Below, one piece after another: positions 11,853-24,100 of a stretch of 64,000 bases of DNA (position 1 is the first letter of the stretch; each line of letters begins with the position of its first letter). Made by a program: the position numbers and the translations under genes. Below the pieces are notes generated by a model that ran no database searches, was not told the DNA's origin, and worked only from the letters and a program-made list of their open reading frames with translations. The stretch covers positions 11,320,170 through 11,384,169 of the forward strand of contig OX637361.1 in the NCBI GenBank assembly GCA_951799405.1. The letters run 5' to 3'. The DNA comes from Agapetus fuscipes. Its lineage: Eukaryota > Arthropoda > Insecta > Trichoptera > Glossosomatidae.

Positions 11853-14800
11853 TTATTCGGGCTCGTTCAGACGAAGGCGGGCGAAGTCCTCGAAGACGAT
11901 GTTATCCTCTTCCTCGTTGGTGTACAGAGAGTTCTCATAGCGATGACGTTCGATTGACTGCATTTTCTTCATGGCGTTAACGCGTTGACGCTCGATGGTA
12001 CCTGAAATTTGCAACCACAAAAAATAATATCAGAAACCTAATTCAAATGATTATTATTTTACTCACGGCTATTTTTCTAAAGATTCGTAGGAATGCAGTA
12101 AGCTAGGTACTCTTTAAATTTAAAAAATATGTTTGTGAATGAAATTATCTTTTTTTCAAATATATTATAAGACGCTTTTGAGTAGGTAATTATAATTTAT
12201 CCAAAATGAAATACAACATTTTCTCTGGATTTTGTTTCCTTTTCAATAAGTTGTAAAATTAGTAACTTATAAAAATATATTTTCGTAAAATTATGTCGAT
12301 CTTGACTATTAATTAAAAGTCTACTTCGAGTTGTGGTTTCATGTATTTTTTTTAAAAAGAACTTTCAAAAAATTCAATTGGTAAGTGGTAGTTTAAACTA
12401 TAAACTTTGTCCAATCATTGGTTTTTAAGTAAAATGACAAAAAAAAAGTACAAAAATATGTTTCAGTATTCTGTACTTAAACAATGAAAAAAATTGACTC
12501 CTGGAATTAAAATAAACTAAATTAAGCCAAATATCTCAAAATTATAAGTAAATTAAAAAAAAAAAAAACAAATAATTGTGTAAAAGAACCATGTCACTAG
12601 TAGGTTCAACAACCAATTATATTCCAACAAGTGTAAACTTACAAAAAAGTAACATGTATTCATTTTATTTATGTAAATGTACAAACTACCCTCGTTTATA
12701 TTTTTTTGAATACCCACCCTAGTGAAGTATTAAGTGTGTAAGGTTTCCCTTATAAAATCACATCGGGCAAAGGATTATGTTAAGATGGTTACGCAAGTGC
12801 TTCCGACCCACTTTTTTTCAACACACAGGTAGTCTAATTGTATTATTTTAGGTATATAAGTAAATACTTTAATAATGTCAAGAATCTTGAGGTATTTGTG
12901 AGGTTTCTTTTATGTATACCAACTGGTTGTTTCCTTTAAAGTTTTTTTATGTGAAATAGAAAACAATTTTCAGCAGAGTATTCGAAAAAAAGATTAACTT
13001 TATACGTCCGTAGCTGAAATAGATACGTATATGATTCTGACAGCAGTTGAAAAAATGAAAAAGCATACTGTTTTTTACATATTCACTATTCCTTGACTTA
13101 TATGTTGGTATGAGGCTGACCACCCATACTGTAAAAATGGTTCACTTTGCATTTGTAAGCGCGAACTACACGAGTTTGTTTGTGAGCATGCATTCGATAT
13201 GAGCTTTAAATGTTAATACATCTTTGCAACTTAGATTATAGATTATAGACTATACTTTGTGTTAAGTAGGTGTCTAGAATTACAAACTGATTCTAGAAAT
13301 GTATTTATTCTCACGTGTATTTTAAGTGCTCTTTAGATGCCAAAAAAATTACCCTTGCCATTTTTTTACACTAATGATTTAAGTAAACCTATTACATGGC
13401 CCAACGAAAAAAATATGTTAAGGTCTTGATTTTTTAAGATGAAAAAAATCACCCCTCCGTCAGGATAAGCGTGTCTAAGTATTTATTTAATTTTAAATCA
13501 GAAAGGGGGATGCTGACATCGCGCCGACCCTGTTTACACAATGGGAGTTTTCGTGGTCTCTAAAGATATATATTTGCATACTACGTTATTGATCATGTAA
13601 AGTAGATTCCTTATTAAAAAATATGATTAATTTGTGTATTGTCCTTTTCTGTGTTCCATACAATAAGCTCTTATCACATGAAACTGATGGATTAATTATA
13701 CTATGATAGACCGGTCCGTAGTCCAGGTGGTAACACTTCGGGCTCGTAACTGGAAGGTCGTGGGTTTGAATCCCGGCGGAGCACAAAAAATATACCATTT
13801 ATATTTTCAAATTTGCTCTTCGCTAGGATGAAAAATTCATAAACCTTTACCAAAGACCGGTAATCAAAAGGTCCATCCAGCCTTACAACAACTGGGTCTT
13901 GCTTGAGAATTGGCGCTTTCTACAGCGACGACCAAGCTCGCAGAGGGCTCTTGAGGTGTGATACACACAAAAACAGCGCTCACTAAATAAATCAGCCTAT
14001 TTTTTTATTTTTTATTTAATAGGTGTAGGTTTATATTTTTCAAATCACTCCGTTTGCGCATAGGCACATCATTGACACAAATTCCATAGGCAAAAAAAAT
14101 GTGACGTCACACAGCCTGGTTAGTGTAACTTCTCGTCGCGTTATCCCGATGGGGTCGGATGTGGCGAATGGAACCTATTCATTTTTCAGGTAAGGGTGCC
14201 GGCCTTACTCCAACCACTTCAAGTATAGTAGATGGTGTAAGCTCACCCCCTTTACTTGTGAAAAAAAAAGATTCCGCACGCCATGCCTGTTTATGTGCAG
14301 CTAAGTTGTGTTGCGTTACAAAAAAAATATTGGTTGAAAAAGTGACGCAACTGGAAATGTATCTTGAATTTTACAATGCATTTTTACCCTTTGTTGTCTC
14401 TTTTTTCTGTATGGAGAGTTAACAGATTCACACCTCGACGGCCATTTGTATCACGTAAAGAAATCCTTAATGTTGGACCTAAGTTGGGGTAAGATATTTG
14501 GCTTTTCAACTCACCGGGAGCAGGATGCAGAAGTTTGAATGGCACATCCGTCACCAGCTCTCCTCCAAGGGTCCCGCAGTTCAGTTTGACGCGGAGGGAG
14601 TAGGAGATGACGATACCAATGGCGTCAGCTGGGCACTTGCCCTCGGCCACCAAAGTGGAACTGGCCAAGTTCACGTCGTCCTCCTTCAAGTGGCCGTCCA
14701 GAGCGATACCTGACAAAATTACAATTAAATCATGTAAGAATCCAGTTAGGATGGTACAGTACCTACTATACCATTTTACATACACACCCCCTACTAATTT

Positions 14801-17514
14801 TGCTTTTGAAATCAGTTAGGTATAAAATAATGTATGATGTGGGCATTAGAGTAAAACATTATTTTTTGTTTGTGTTCAGAGCGGAGGAAATTCAAATTAG
14901 GATTTTAGAAGTAAAATCTGCACGGTTTTTCTTTTTGAAATTGGAACGGTACTTGTGGCTGTAAATTTTGTGGTATGCTATTGATATTTTTATTTATGAT
15001 TTTTTTTTTTTTTAAATCGTGAAATTTTCCTCGGTTTGTCGTTTATGTAAAATTAGTCATGAAAAATAACTTGAAAAGTTTAAAAACCCTAAATGGTTTT
15101 AAAATACTTAATTTTAAATAAAAAATTAACAAACCACGGCTATCCTTGTTGGTGCGGGCAAGAGGCACCAAGTAGAAGGTCTTAGACAGGCTGGCACCAG
15201 GGGTGACGGGGCATCCCTCACGGCTCTCCATCGAGGCCACATGTCTGCTGAACTGCGAGTTGATCATGGTGATCTCGCAGTGCTGGATGACGTAGCACTT
15301 GATGCCGCGGACAGACTTCCTGGAGTTGTTGGAGACGATGACGTTGGCGGCGATCTTCTCTCCGTGGTAATAGATCTCACGGTCCAGGGTAACTTCGAGG
15401 TTGATCTTGCCGTTGCTGAAGGTGAATCCCTTGCTCACCAAAGAGCTGGGGAGACGACGGCCGCGGGTGGCGGGTGCGAATTGCAGCTACAAACAAAAAT
15501 ACTCAATGATTAATTGTTTTTGTGTTTTGCAACCATGGTCCATATGCAGCTTTTTTTATCTGCTGAATCGCTTTCACGAGCAGAAAGTATTCTCAAGGCG
15601 AGTTGTCAAAGTGACGAGGCGGGCTTCGCTGTCTTTGCGGTCACTTGCCATTGGTGGGTAACTGGTTGGAAGTACGATGCGTTTTCCTCATCTCCCTTTT
15701 TTATGAGTTGGGGGGTAGGTAGGTACATAACTATATATAGTTTGTTATCAACAAACTTGACTTTATTGAAACATATCGGTCGGTGTTATAGCCGCGGGGA
15801 TCAAGACAGGTTATTTGGAACCGTATAACGCTGGTTCGAATCCCGCGACGATAACTTCGACCCTGGTTCAACAGATGCCGTTACATGCACACAAGCTTCT
15901 GCTTTCGCATGAAGACAACTGGTCAGGTAAAATAGGTTGGTGGATTGCATTCCTTTCCACAAATCTATTTAAAAAAATATAAATATATATACATATAATA
16001 AAACCTATGACTGAAGAAACGATGGTGTTTATTAATGTTATTTTTAGATAGACTAACGCTTTGTTTTACCTTCTTTATAGCCAGCGTGACGGAGCTCCTC
16101 TTGTGTCCCTTGTCTTCCTCGTTTTCTGCGACATAAGTCCTGACGCTGTACTCCACACCAAGAGGCTTGCCCTGGTCATCATCACCGGGCTGCAGAGTCA
16201 CCTGAACAGGACAAACACACAAAACGTTACATTCAAAAACTTGGATCAATCATTGTTCAATTTCAATAGAGTCATCATTGAATACACGATAAAGTTATTG
16301 TATCAATAAGCTTGTTGTATTATTTAGAATTGCAATTTGTATCCAATTTTTTGAAAACGTCATTTTCATTTGCTAAGATTGTATTTTTTAGCATTTGAAC
16401 CACACAGGTAAGAATATGAACTATTTTTGCTTTTAGTACCTAAGAACTTCTAAGCTTCTTAGGGATGACCAAGAGTCATGAAAAGGCGCTATGAAAAATA
16501 ATGGTTTGCAGTAGGTACCACAAACAAGTGCAACATCTTAATTTGAGGGATCTCTATTAACCATCATTTTTGTGATAAAAGAAGTATTCAAGTATGTATT
16601 AGATTTTTGATGTGAATTGTGAGGGAAATAAAATAATATTTACCGAGCTGGGAGACATGTCTGGGAATGGGAAAGTGAAGGGGAAGGCGTTGGGTCCCAG
16701 TTTCTTGAGGAGCTTCTCCTGGATGGGCGTCAGCTCCATCTTCTGGTTGACCATGGGCACCACCTGGTCGTGGGACAGCACCATCTCCTTGGAGAACTTG
16801 ACTCCCATGACCTCGTCCTCTTCTCGGCCATAACGGTAGGTGGTGACGAGCTGGTGGGGATATGATCAAATAATCAGGTGAGTCATTCATTAAGCCATCA
16901 ATAATAATGGAAATCAAAATTCCCGCGAATAAGTAAATGATAAGTCGGAAATCAATTAGTGAATAAAGTAACTAAATAGAAAAATAAAATCACATTGGAT
17001 GTTTATGTAGGTTCTACCTTTAGTATTTTTTTTACGAAAACAATTTTCTTTTTGTAAAAAAAGATATGTACCTACATGCGCCTACTATAATATATGTACT
17101 TAATTTATTCGTCTTTTTCTTTAATTTTAATAGAAAAAATATTTAGCCCTTAGAGAAATAGGGTACCAAAATATATTTTGTTTAAAAAAATATATAATAT
17201 CTTTGTAAAAGTAAATTGGATATGATAAAAGAATGAAATCAATATCTATTATTTTCTGATAAGATAACGCGTTTGTAAGTATAAGTGTGTGCAATTATAT
17301 ATTTTGTTGATAAGCATGTGTTCACCTGGCTGTAAATCTTCCTGCCCTTCAGGTAGTCCGTATCCACGACGATGATTCCATCGACAGGGTCACAGTAATC
17401 CAAATGATCGACGAAATCACGTTTCCCCAAGTAAACGGTCACTTTTCCATTGGGGGTGGTTTTTTTAAACACCTTAACCGCCACGACAAGTACTAAACTT
17501 AGAAGGGAAATCAT
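11853..17514 (-). CDS. Arr2: Visual arrestin, Arr2 type (phosrestin-like)
   Basis: Six exons: 17514-17326, 16850-16644, 16201-16070, 15486-15135, 14709-14515, 12001-11853. All boundaries are GT-AG with matched phases (0,0,0,1,1), giving 407 aa, close to the usual size of about 400. Arrestins bind phosphorylated, light-activated rhodopsin and end signalling in photoreceptors. Recognisable blocks are [21 protein letters not shown] near the N terminus (20-residue core [20 protein letters not shown]), [18 protein letters not shown] (finger-loop region, exon 2), [14 protein letters not shown] and [13 protein letters not shown] (exon 4), and the C-terminal [12 protein letters not shown] (about 392-403), a clathrin-adaptor-type tail. 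Relatives normally begin MVV-VKVFKK; here the only ATG after the predicted start site adds a short hydrophobic lead (MISLLSLVL), so the exact N terminus is less certain. Introns carry repeat C, SINE-B and SINE-D copies. Head to head with PEX7. Confidence 0.95.
13091..13248 (+). repeat. Repeat C copy 3, internally deleted
   Basis: Both ends are present (CCTTGACTTATATGTTGG and GCAACTTAGATTATAGATTA), but about 90 bp around the 'CCTGTTTCAGGGAAGG' block is missing. Antisense within the last arrestin intron. Confidence 0.75.
13709..14000 (+). mobile_element. SINE-B, near full length
   Basis: The tRNA-like head GACCGGTCCGTAGTCCAGGT carries a B box 'GGTTTGAATCC'. The body runs 'AAAAATATACCATTTATATT', 'ACCAAAGACCGGT' and 'CAGAGGGCTCTTGAGGTGTG'. 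Other copies: 25628-25836, 27154-27335, 37740-37982, 57685-57990, and a body fragment in 21005-21235. Confidence 0.8.
14113..14330 (-). mobile_element. Degraded, rearranged SINE-A fragment
   Basis: Contains reverse-oriented SINE-A body blocks (CGCGTTATCCC, TTTTTCAGGTAAGGGTGCCG), followed by a forward-like end 'GTGCAGCTAAGTTGTG'. It appears to join two partial copies. Confidence 0.55.
15545..15660 (-). repeat. Penelope-like 'CGTGAAAGCGA' repeat, degraded
   Basis: On the minus strand TTTCTGCTCGTGAAAGCGAT resembles 53140-53225 (CTCTGCTCGTGGAAAGCGAA), a sequence type common in Penelope-like element ends. The ribozyme-like core is damaged here. It lies in arrestin intron 3. Confidence 0.4.
15779..15975 (+). 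mobile_element. SINE-D copy
   Basis: GGTGTTATAGCCGCGGGGAT head, B box 'GGTTCGAATCC', 'CAACAGATGCCGTTACATGC' body and an A/T-rich end. Antisense to arrestin, within intron 3. Confidence 0.75.
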
Positions 17515-17630
17515 TTTCCTTTTTATTTATTTTTTTGTCACTCAAGAAAGTACGAAGTGAATATAACTCCGGAAGAAGGATGTTAATTTTTCCGTAGATG
17601 TTTTGTATGAGCGGTGATAGCCACCAGAAG

Positions 17631-17662
17631 TGAGGACCTAAAAAATAAATGCTCCTTTTATA
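17631..17662 (-). promoter_or_regulatory. Arrestin core promoter (TATA box and initiator)
   Basis: The minus strand has TATAAAA at 17662-17656 and an initiator match TCACTTC whose A is at 17631, exactly 31 bp downstream. This implies a 5' leader of about 116 nt before the ATG at 17514. The leader has no earlier ATG, which supports the chosen start. Confidence 0.7.
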
Positions 17663-17663
17663 G

Positions 17664-18165
17664 TATTCTCAAATTATGAGGTTTCTTTCTACATCGATTG
17701 CCACCTGTAATAGGATTGCATTTTTGGCGGGGGCGTTCAAATAGGATTATGTGACGTGTCACCCTATGAACACACTAATAATAATAATATGAGTTATTGA
17801 TTTGTTACCGAAGCCATACATCAGCGTACACCACACACATACCTAACATGCTCCGCGTAGCGCCATACATGTCTGATGTCGCACACAGACATACCTACAC
17901 ATCCCAGTTCCGTCTCCAAATAAAATGACAAGTAATCAAATATGGCCGAAATTGTCGCCGCTACTTTAACTTAAGATGTTTTTATCTTATTTATTTCACG
18001 TTAAATACGTTAGATTTATACACAAATTGCAATGCAGTGGGTCGTAAAAACGTGAAACTACAAGGTGGGCCATCAGTTTCCTTTGTAAACTTGATGTTTA
18101 CTAGTGAAAATCGTGTTTTTATCTGTCATGGTGTTTTTTTGTTGTGTTGCAGTTTTGTCGTCAAT
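17664..18165. promoter_or_regulatory. Divergent arrestin / PEX7 intergenic region
   Basis: About 530 bp separate the predicted arrestin start site from the PEX7 start codon. No TATA box was seen for PEX7. A possible 5' leader intron lies between a 'CAAG|GTGGGC' donor near 18064 and the 'TTGTGTTGCAG' acceptor ending at 18152. Contains (AAT)n near 17780. Confidence 0.45.
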
Positions 18166-21100
18166 ATGCCTACATTCCTGACTCCTAACCGGCACGGCTA
18201 CAGCGTGAGGTTCTCTCCCTTCAGCCCTGACCGGCTTGTGGTTGCCACCAGCCAGTACTTCGGCCTGGCTGGCGGGGGAACTCTCTTCCTTTTGGAGCTG
18301 TCTCCCGATGGCGCTGGAATCACAGAAGTCCACACGTTCCAATGGAGCGACGGACTGTTCGATGTGGTGAGTAAGCCATGACATATTTTGACCCATAAGT
18401 GTATACTTGGAATGCTGTTCACGCCCCTATGATCTCCATGTTGTTACTACTTAAGTAATTATCCAAATTTTCATGTATTTTGATATATGATGCCACAACA
18501 CTTCCTACTGTCATGTATCGAGTAGTGCTAAAGGTTGGAAAAGTCTCCATTCTGGCATTGTGCAAGCTTTGGCATCATTCAATCCCGCTGGTACAAGATT
18601 GTTCATCTTTCAATGTTTTGACATGGCAGAACGAGTATTTACAAAAACTGCACAGTTAAAATTTATTAAGCGGACATTAGACGAACCATTAAAAGAGACT
18701 AGACTAGACGTTTCGTTAGTGATGTAGCTAACGTCTTTAACGTCTAACGTAAGAACAAAGGCAGAATGAGGTCTGCCGATGAATTGACAAAGACAAAATT
18801 TATAAGGTCACTTGGCTAGGTTGCTAGGAAAAAATCAAACAAATATTTTATTATTTGTTGTTGAAGATGGCAGTCCCATACAAGACTAACGATTGCTCGC
18901 CAAGAAAAAAGTTACAAAATTAAAATATTCCATTGTTTCCTGAATAGTCTATATTAGCCACTTACTCGTGATAGTTAATGGATTTGATTTTTTTTATTTT
19001 AGTTTTTCGCTTCCATCTTATCTAATCTAATCTTCCATAATTGAAAATATCAGAAACATGACTCAATAATGCATTTTGAGATAAATCTACAGTTGATCCA
19101 GCCGAACCGTTGAAGTTGGCTTTCATTAGCTTGTGATCATTGGGAATGTTTTGCTGTGAAGAAAGTAATGATCTCCCTGAACACTGACTTTTGCTTTTAG
19201 TGCTCACATGCGGAAGCAAGATCTACGAACATACATGCAAAAATGTCATGAATAAGGGATAGTTTGTGTGTAGCACAAACCAAAATGTTACTTTCACACT
19301 TCATATCATAGCATACCCGGTAATCATTGATTTTTGTTAAAGGCAGAGAATGTAGGCTGGGACAAATATAATTATGGTCTTGCTAAATTCTGGTGTGTAC
19401 CACTCGAATAGGTGACAACAATTCCACCTACCCAGTGTCTTATGCCATTGTAAAATAATGGTGTACACTTTTAGTCCACAATCTTTTATTTAGGGTCTGG
19501 TCTGCTCTGCCGAGGCCTTAGTGCAGAATTTAGTGTGACGTGGTGACGTCCGCTTTAATTCTACCTTTAGGTTGAATCTGTCAAAAGACTGAAACGTTGA
19601 AGTTGCGTTCCACAAAGAGCAAACCAACAAAAAAGCATGTGGCGTATTCTCAGCCTAAGGTACAACCTTGATTTGCAAGAAAACAAAATGAATGACTTGT
19701 TGCATCATCACCGTCTAACGGCAGTGCCTTGTGCTAGCCATCTATCTCTGTTGTTTGCCACACTCTGAAGCTGCAAATAGGACAAGACATCCATGAACCG
19801 CTTCAAATGCTAGAAGTATGATCTCTTGTGAACGGTGCTATGTTTAATTGAGTGTCCATTACATTGCTCCGGGGTACCTGATGAAGCTGGTGTCTCCAGC
19901 AACTACAACCTAGCGCAGACAAATACTGATGTCAGCTGCATCAACAAGCAGCTGCCTGGACATCCCTGCAAGAAGGCCCCGCACTGTTTTTGGAGACAGG
20001 GCATTCAAGGCGGCCGCTCCAATGACTTGTAATGCTATTTCCGCCTCACTGAGGGAACTGGATTTGGAGAGACTGTTCAGAAGACGTCTCAAGACTCACC
20101 TCTTCGTCCAAAGACGCTATATCAATTTTATACTTCATCATCATCATTGGTTTTCCTTTTCAAAAGTGACTTTAAACCTCTCTTATTTCTTCTACTTCCT
20201 GCAACATCTTTTTTTGTACTTTCTTTTGACCCATGATGTCTGGGTCAGTAGTATAGCTATCTTCAATTATACTTTAACTTCATGGCCTGTAATGTGTGTT
20301 GCCTTGCAGGTGTGGTCTGAGACAGAGAGCAATACGGTGGTGTCGGCCTCTGGGGACGGAGGCCTGCAGGTGTGGGATGTCTCCCGCCCCGCTGTGGCCC
20401 CACTGTCCCTGCGCGAGCACAAGAAGGAAGTGTACTCTGTGGATTGGGCGCGGACCAGGCAAGAGCAGCACATTCTCAGCGCCTCCTGGGACTGCAGCGT
20501 CAAACTGGTAAACCTATGTCTTACTTCTAATCTAATCTAATCTAAGTTGCAAAGATATGTAACACTGGGGATTCACATTATATGCATTTTCACAAGCAGA
20601 CATGTATGAGTTCACGCTTGCACATGCCGCATGTGAACCTACGACATAGAAACCCCAAATTTCAAAAAAACATACACCCTGCAACTCTTGCTGATCTTCC
20701 CTGAAACAGGGGTAACACTGTAAACCATTTTTTACAGCATGGGTGGTTAGCCGAATAATTTTCAAAATATTTGGAAAATTTAATTACACAAATAATTAAA
20801 TATACAATAATGAATGTGAACCTAAAATATAAATACCCAAATCTCAAATGGACATACACCCTGCAACTCTTGCCGTCCTTCCCTGAAACAGGGCTGCCAT
20901 TGGCAAAGTGAACCATTTTCTACAGCATGCATACAGCCGCATACCAACCTATAAGTCAAGGAGCATACACAACAAATTACATTTGAAAGTTGTGCATCTT
21001 ATAATTACATCTCAGTTGGTAGAATGTTGAGAGCAAGGGTTTGATCCCCACCGAGGGTGTCAGAAATGATTTCCCGTTTCGGTGTCCTTTACCAAAGACC

Positions 21101-24100
21101 GGTCACTAAAGGTCCATCCAGCCTTAAGCAACTGGGTCTTGCTTGAGAATTGGCGCTTTCTACAGCGATGACCAATCTCGCAGAGGGCTCTTGAGGTGTG
21201 ATACACACAAAAACAGCGCTCACCAAATAAATCATCCTAATTTTTTTATTACTATTTTTGTTCCTTAATACACTTTAAAGCTAAACTGTTGCATGTTGTT
21301 ATGTGTTCCAGTGGGACCCCAACAGACAGAGCTCGCTGAACACGTACCTGGGCCACTCCCAGCTGGTGTACAATGCCATGTTCTCCCCGCACATCCCCAA
21401 CACCTTCGCCTCCGTGTCGGGCGACGGCTACATGAAGATCTGGAACAGCCTCAATACCACCCGCCCCACCACCAGCGTCAAGGCTCACGAGGCCGAGGTA
21501 AGCATGCACACGTCTAGCAGAGATCAGCTATTATTGTGCCTATCAATCATTGACTTGTGATATTTGTGAACTAGAAATTATTTTAATGAAAATAGTCAAT
21601 ACATATCTATTTCAACCTACTCACAAAAATGGTCATTATTAAGAAAGAGAGCAAAGAACTTCACAGTTGCATTTCCATGCGTACAAAAAAACTCGGCCGA
21701 ATGTAATGTTTCTAGAAAGGTAACAGCATTGCCCCGTGCGTACTATGCCGGGAGCAGTCCGAACATAGATGCATGCGGTATAAATCTTGTGATCGATAAA
21801 ATTGACGAATTTCAAAGGAAAAAGGCATTATTTTAAGACATTATGGCAGGTGTCAAAACACAAAATGGAGAAAGCAAGAAAACATAAAATTTGACATGTA
21901 TAAACATGTTTTGTATGACTAACAACTGCAAGGTTTGACAGGACTGGATCTCCAAAGACCGTCTTTATATTTCTCCTTGGAAACTCTATTTGGCTGCAGC
22001 GTGATGCGGCTGATCAAAGTTTTGGGGTACAGAAGAGAAACTGTGTTCCCTGTTAAGGAGTCGATAAACTTGCAGAGGCAAGGTATTAATCGGAGCGGTA
22101 GAAATATATGTGAAGCTACATTAAATGTTTTACCAAGTTTAACCCCCCCTACCTTCAGGCAACTTCCGAGAAATAGGCAAAAAATAATCAGGAATTAAAA
22201 CCAAAATTTACGTACACCTGACTTTTGGAGAGTATGTATGAAAAATTATGAATCGTCAAACTAACAATGGAACGCTTAGCCTTCTCTTGAGTTTCTACTT
22301 GTCTAGACTTGTAACTATGTGACTTTGGACGCCAGGCGGTTTTAGTTTTCATACATAGATTTTTTCTCAAGCGCGTACGCGATATGGGATGCAGCAGAAT
22401 GGTAGGGGAAAGTGGGGGAATCCCGCCAGCCGAGGTAATGCGGCCACCCCATCTATCTCATTCTAGCTCATCGTAAGATGACGCTAACACATGCGATATT
22501 GTGAGCAGCGACGTGAAGTTAGTTGCTCGAACACGTGACAAGTTGGTTGCGTATTTTGATGCTGGTTGTAAAATCATTGAAAATAGACGATTTTCATCTA
22601 ATATTTGGATGATACAAAACGGTGAGTAGCGATATTGTATTTAAAATTATTCAAATTACTAAATGCCTAATCGATTTATCAGTTATTAGGGTATATTTGA
22701 CAGTATTTGTTGTTCTCAAACCTGTTTTGAGGTTAGGATAAATGGAAATTATTTATTTTGTTCTAGATATGGGGTCGTGACTTCATTACCCCAACCCTGT
22801 GGCCAAATTACCCCACATGGTTGGGGAATGGCGCCACTAGGCAGAGTTTCTGAATATTGTAAATTTAAGTTAACCTATTTGTTTTTATATCACAGTTTTC
22901 AAAATAAATGCTTCATGAGTATATATTGTGTGAATTTTCTTTACTCTATTTATGAAAAAATAAATTATCTCAAAGTTATATACTATTAAACCTTCAGGTG
23001 GCACCATTCCCCCACTTTCCCCTACACTTAAAGTTTGTGTATCGCGTACGTTTATATGCATAGGGCGGTTAAAAAAGAAGAAATTCAAATATATTGCGTA
23101 AATGTCTTTATTATTATTTTTTATCTCCAATGTTCCAATATGAACCAGCTGGTTACATTGTTTGCATGAGAAGGAAACTTACATAAGCTGTTGTCCTAGT
23201 AGACACACGATGAAGTGAGTATATAATAATAGCATTAGCCGTCACTGGTTTGGTGTATTTACTGCAATCAGGTGATTGTGACGCCTGTAACCTTTCACAT
23301 TCCCCTGCGGTGTAACATTAGCATCGCGTCATGAAGAGAAGCCCTAACAAAACATCCTTATATGGCAAACAACCAATAGTGTGTTTGAGTCACTCCCTGC
23401 AAGGTGATATGCCTTATTGTGTAAAGTTTTATCATTATTTATTGTGGCACAAATAAGAAAGCCGCAGTGACATTCTGTAAGGGGATTTGTTCTCCAGCTT
23501 TACACTCAGTTGAGTTTGATTCATCAAGACTTCAAGCTATGTGGTATTTTTTTTTTCTGTATGAAGATTCAACTGAAAGCAGCAATATTTATGTATGAAT
23601 GCAGTCTTTATTTTGTATTTGAATTCTTTTAATTTTGGACAAGTTCAAATAACATCTTCTGTTAAATGTTTGATGTGTTTTCACTTTGAAAAAATCTGCC
23701 TTTTTAAATTATGAAGTATATCTATTTTTAGGCTTTCACAGCCGGATTCTGATGCTTGATAACCCGGAAACTAAATAAACTAAATAAACCCGGAATTAAA
23801 AAATCAAGCATAAGAAGTATTGACGTAATATACACTGATTTTTCAAAAGCGTTTGATCGGGTATCACACACTATCCTTCTTAGTAAGCTACGCGGTATGG
23901 GGGTGTCTGGTAGTTTTCTGTCTTGGCTCCGAAACTACCTTATTGATAGATCTTTGATTGTCAGAATAGATAATAATAGCTCACACTCCTTCTCACCAAC
24001 TAGTGGTGTCCCCCAGGGTTCCCATCTGGGCCCGCTACTTTTTCTCCTATTTATTGATGATATTACAAAGCAATTTCCTGACACAAATGTTCTCCTGTTT

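Noticed and set aside
18037..18165. N-terminal extension of PEX7
   Set aside because: The frame is open upstream of 18166, but it contains a good acceptor (TTGTGTTGCAG at 18152) and does not resemble PEX7. The family N terminus starts at [12 protein letters not shown].
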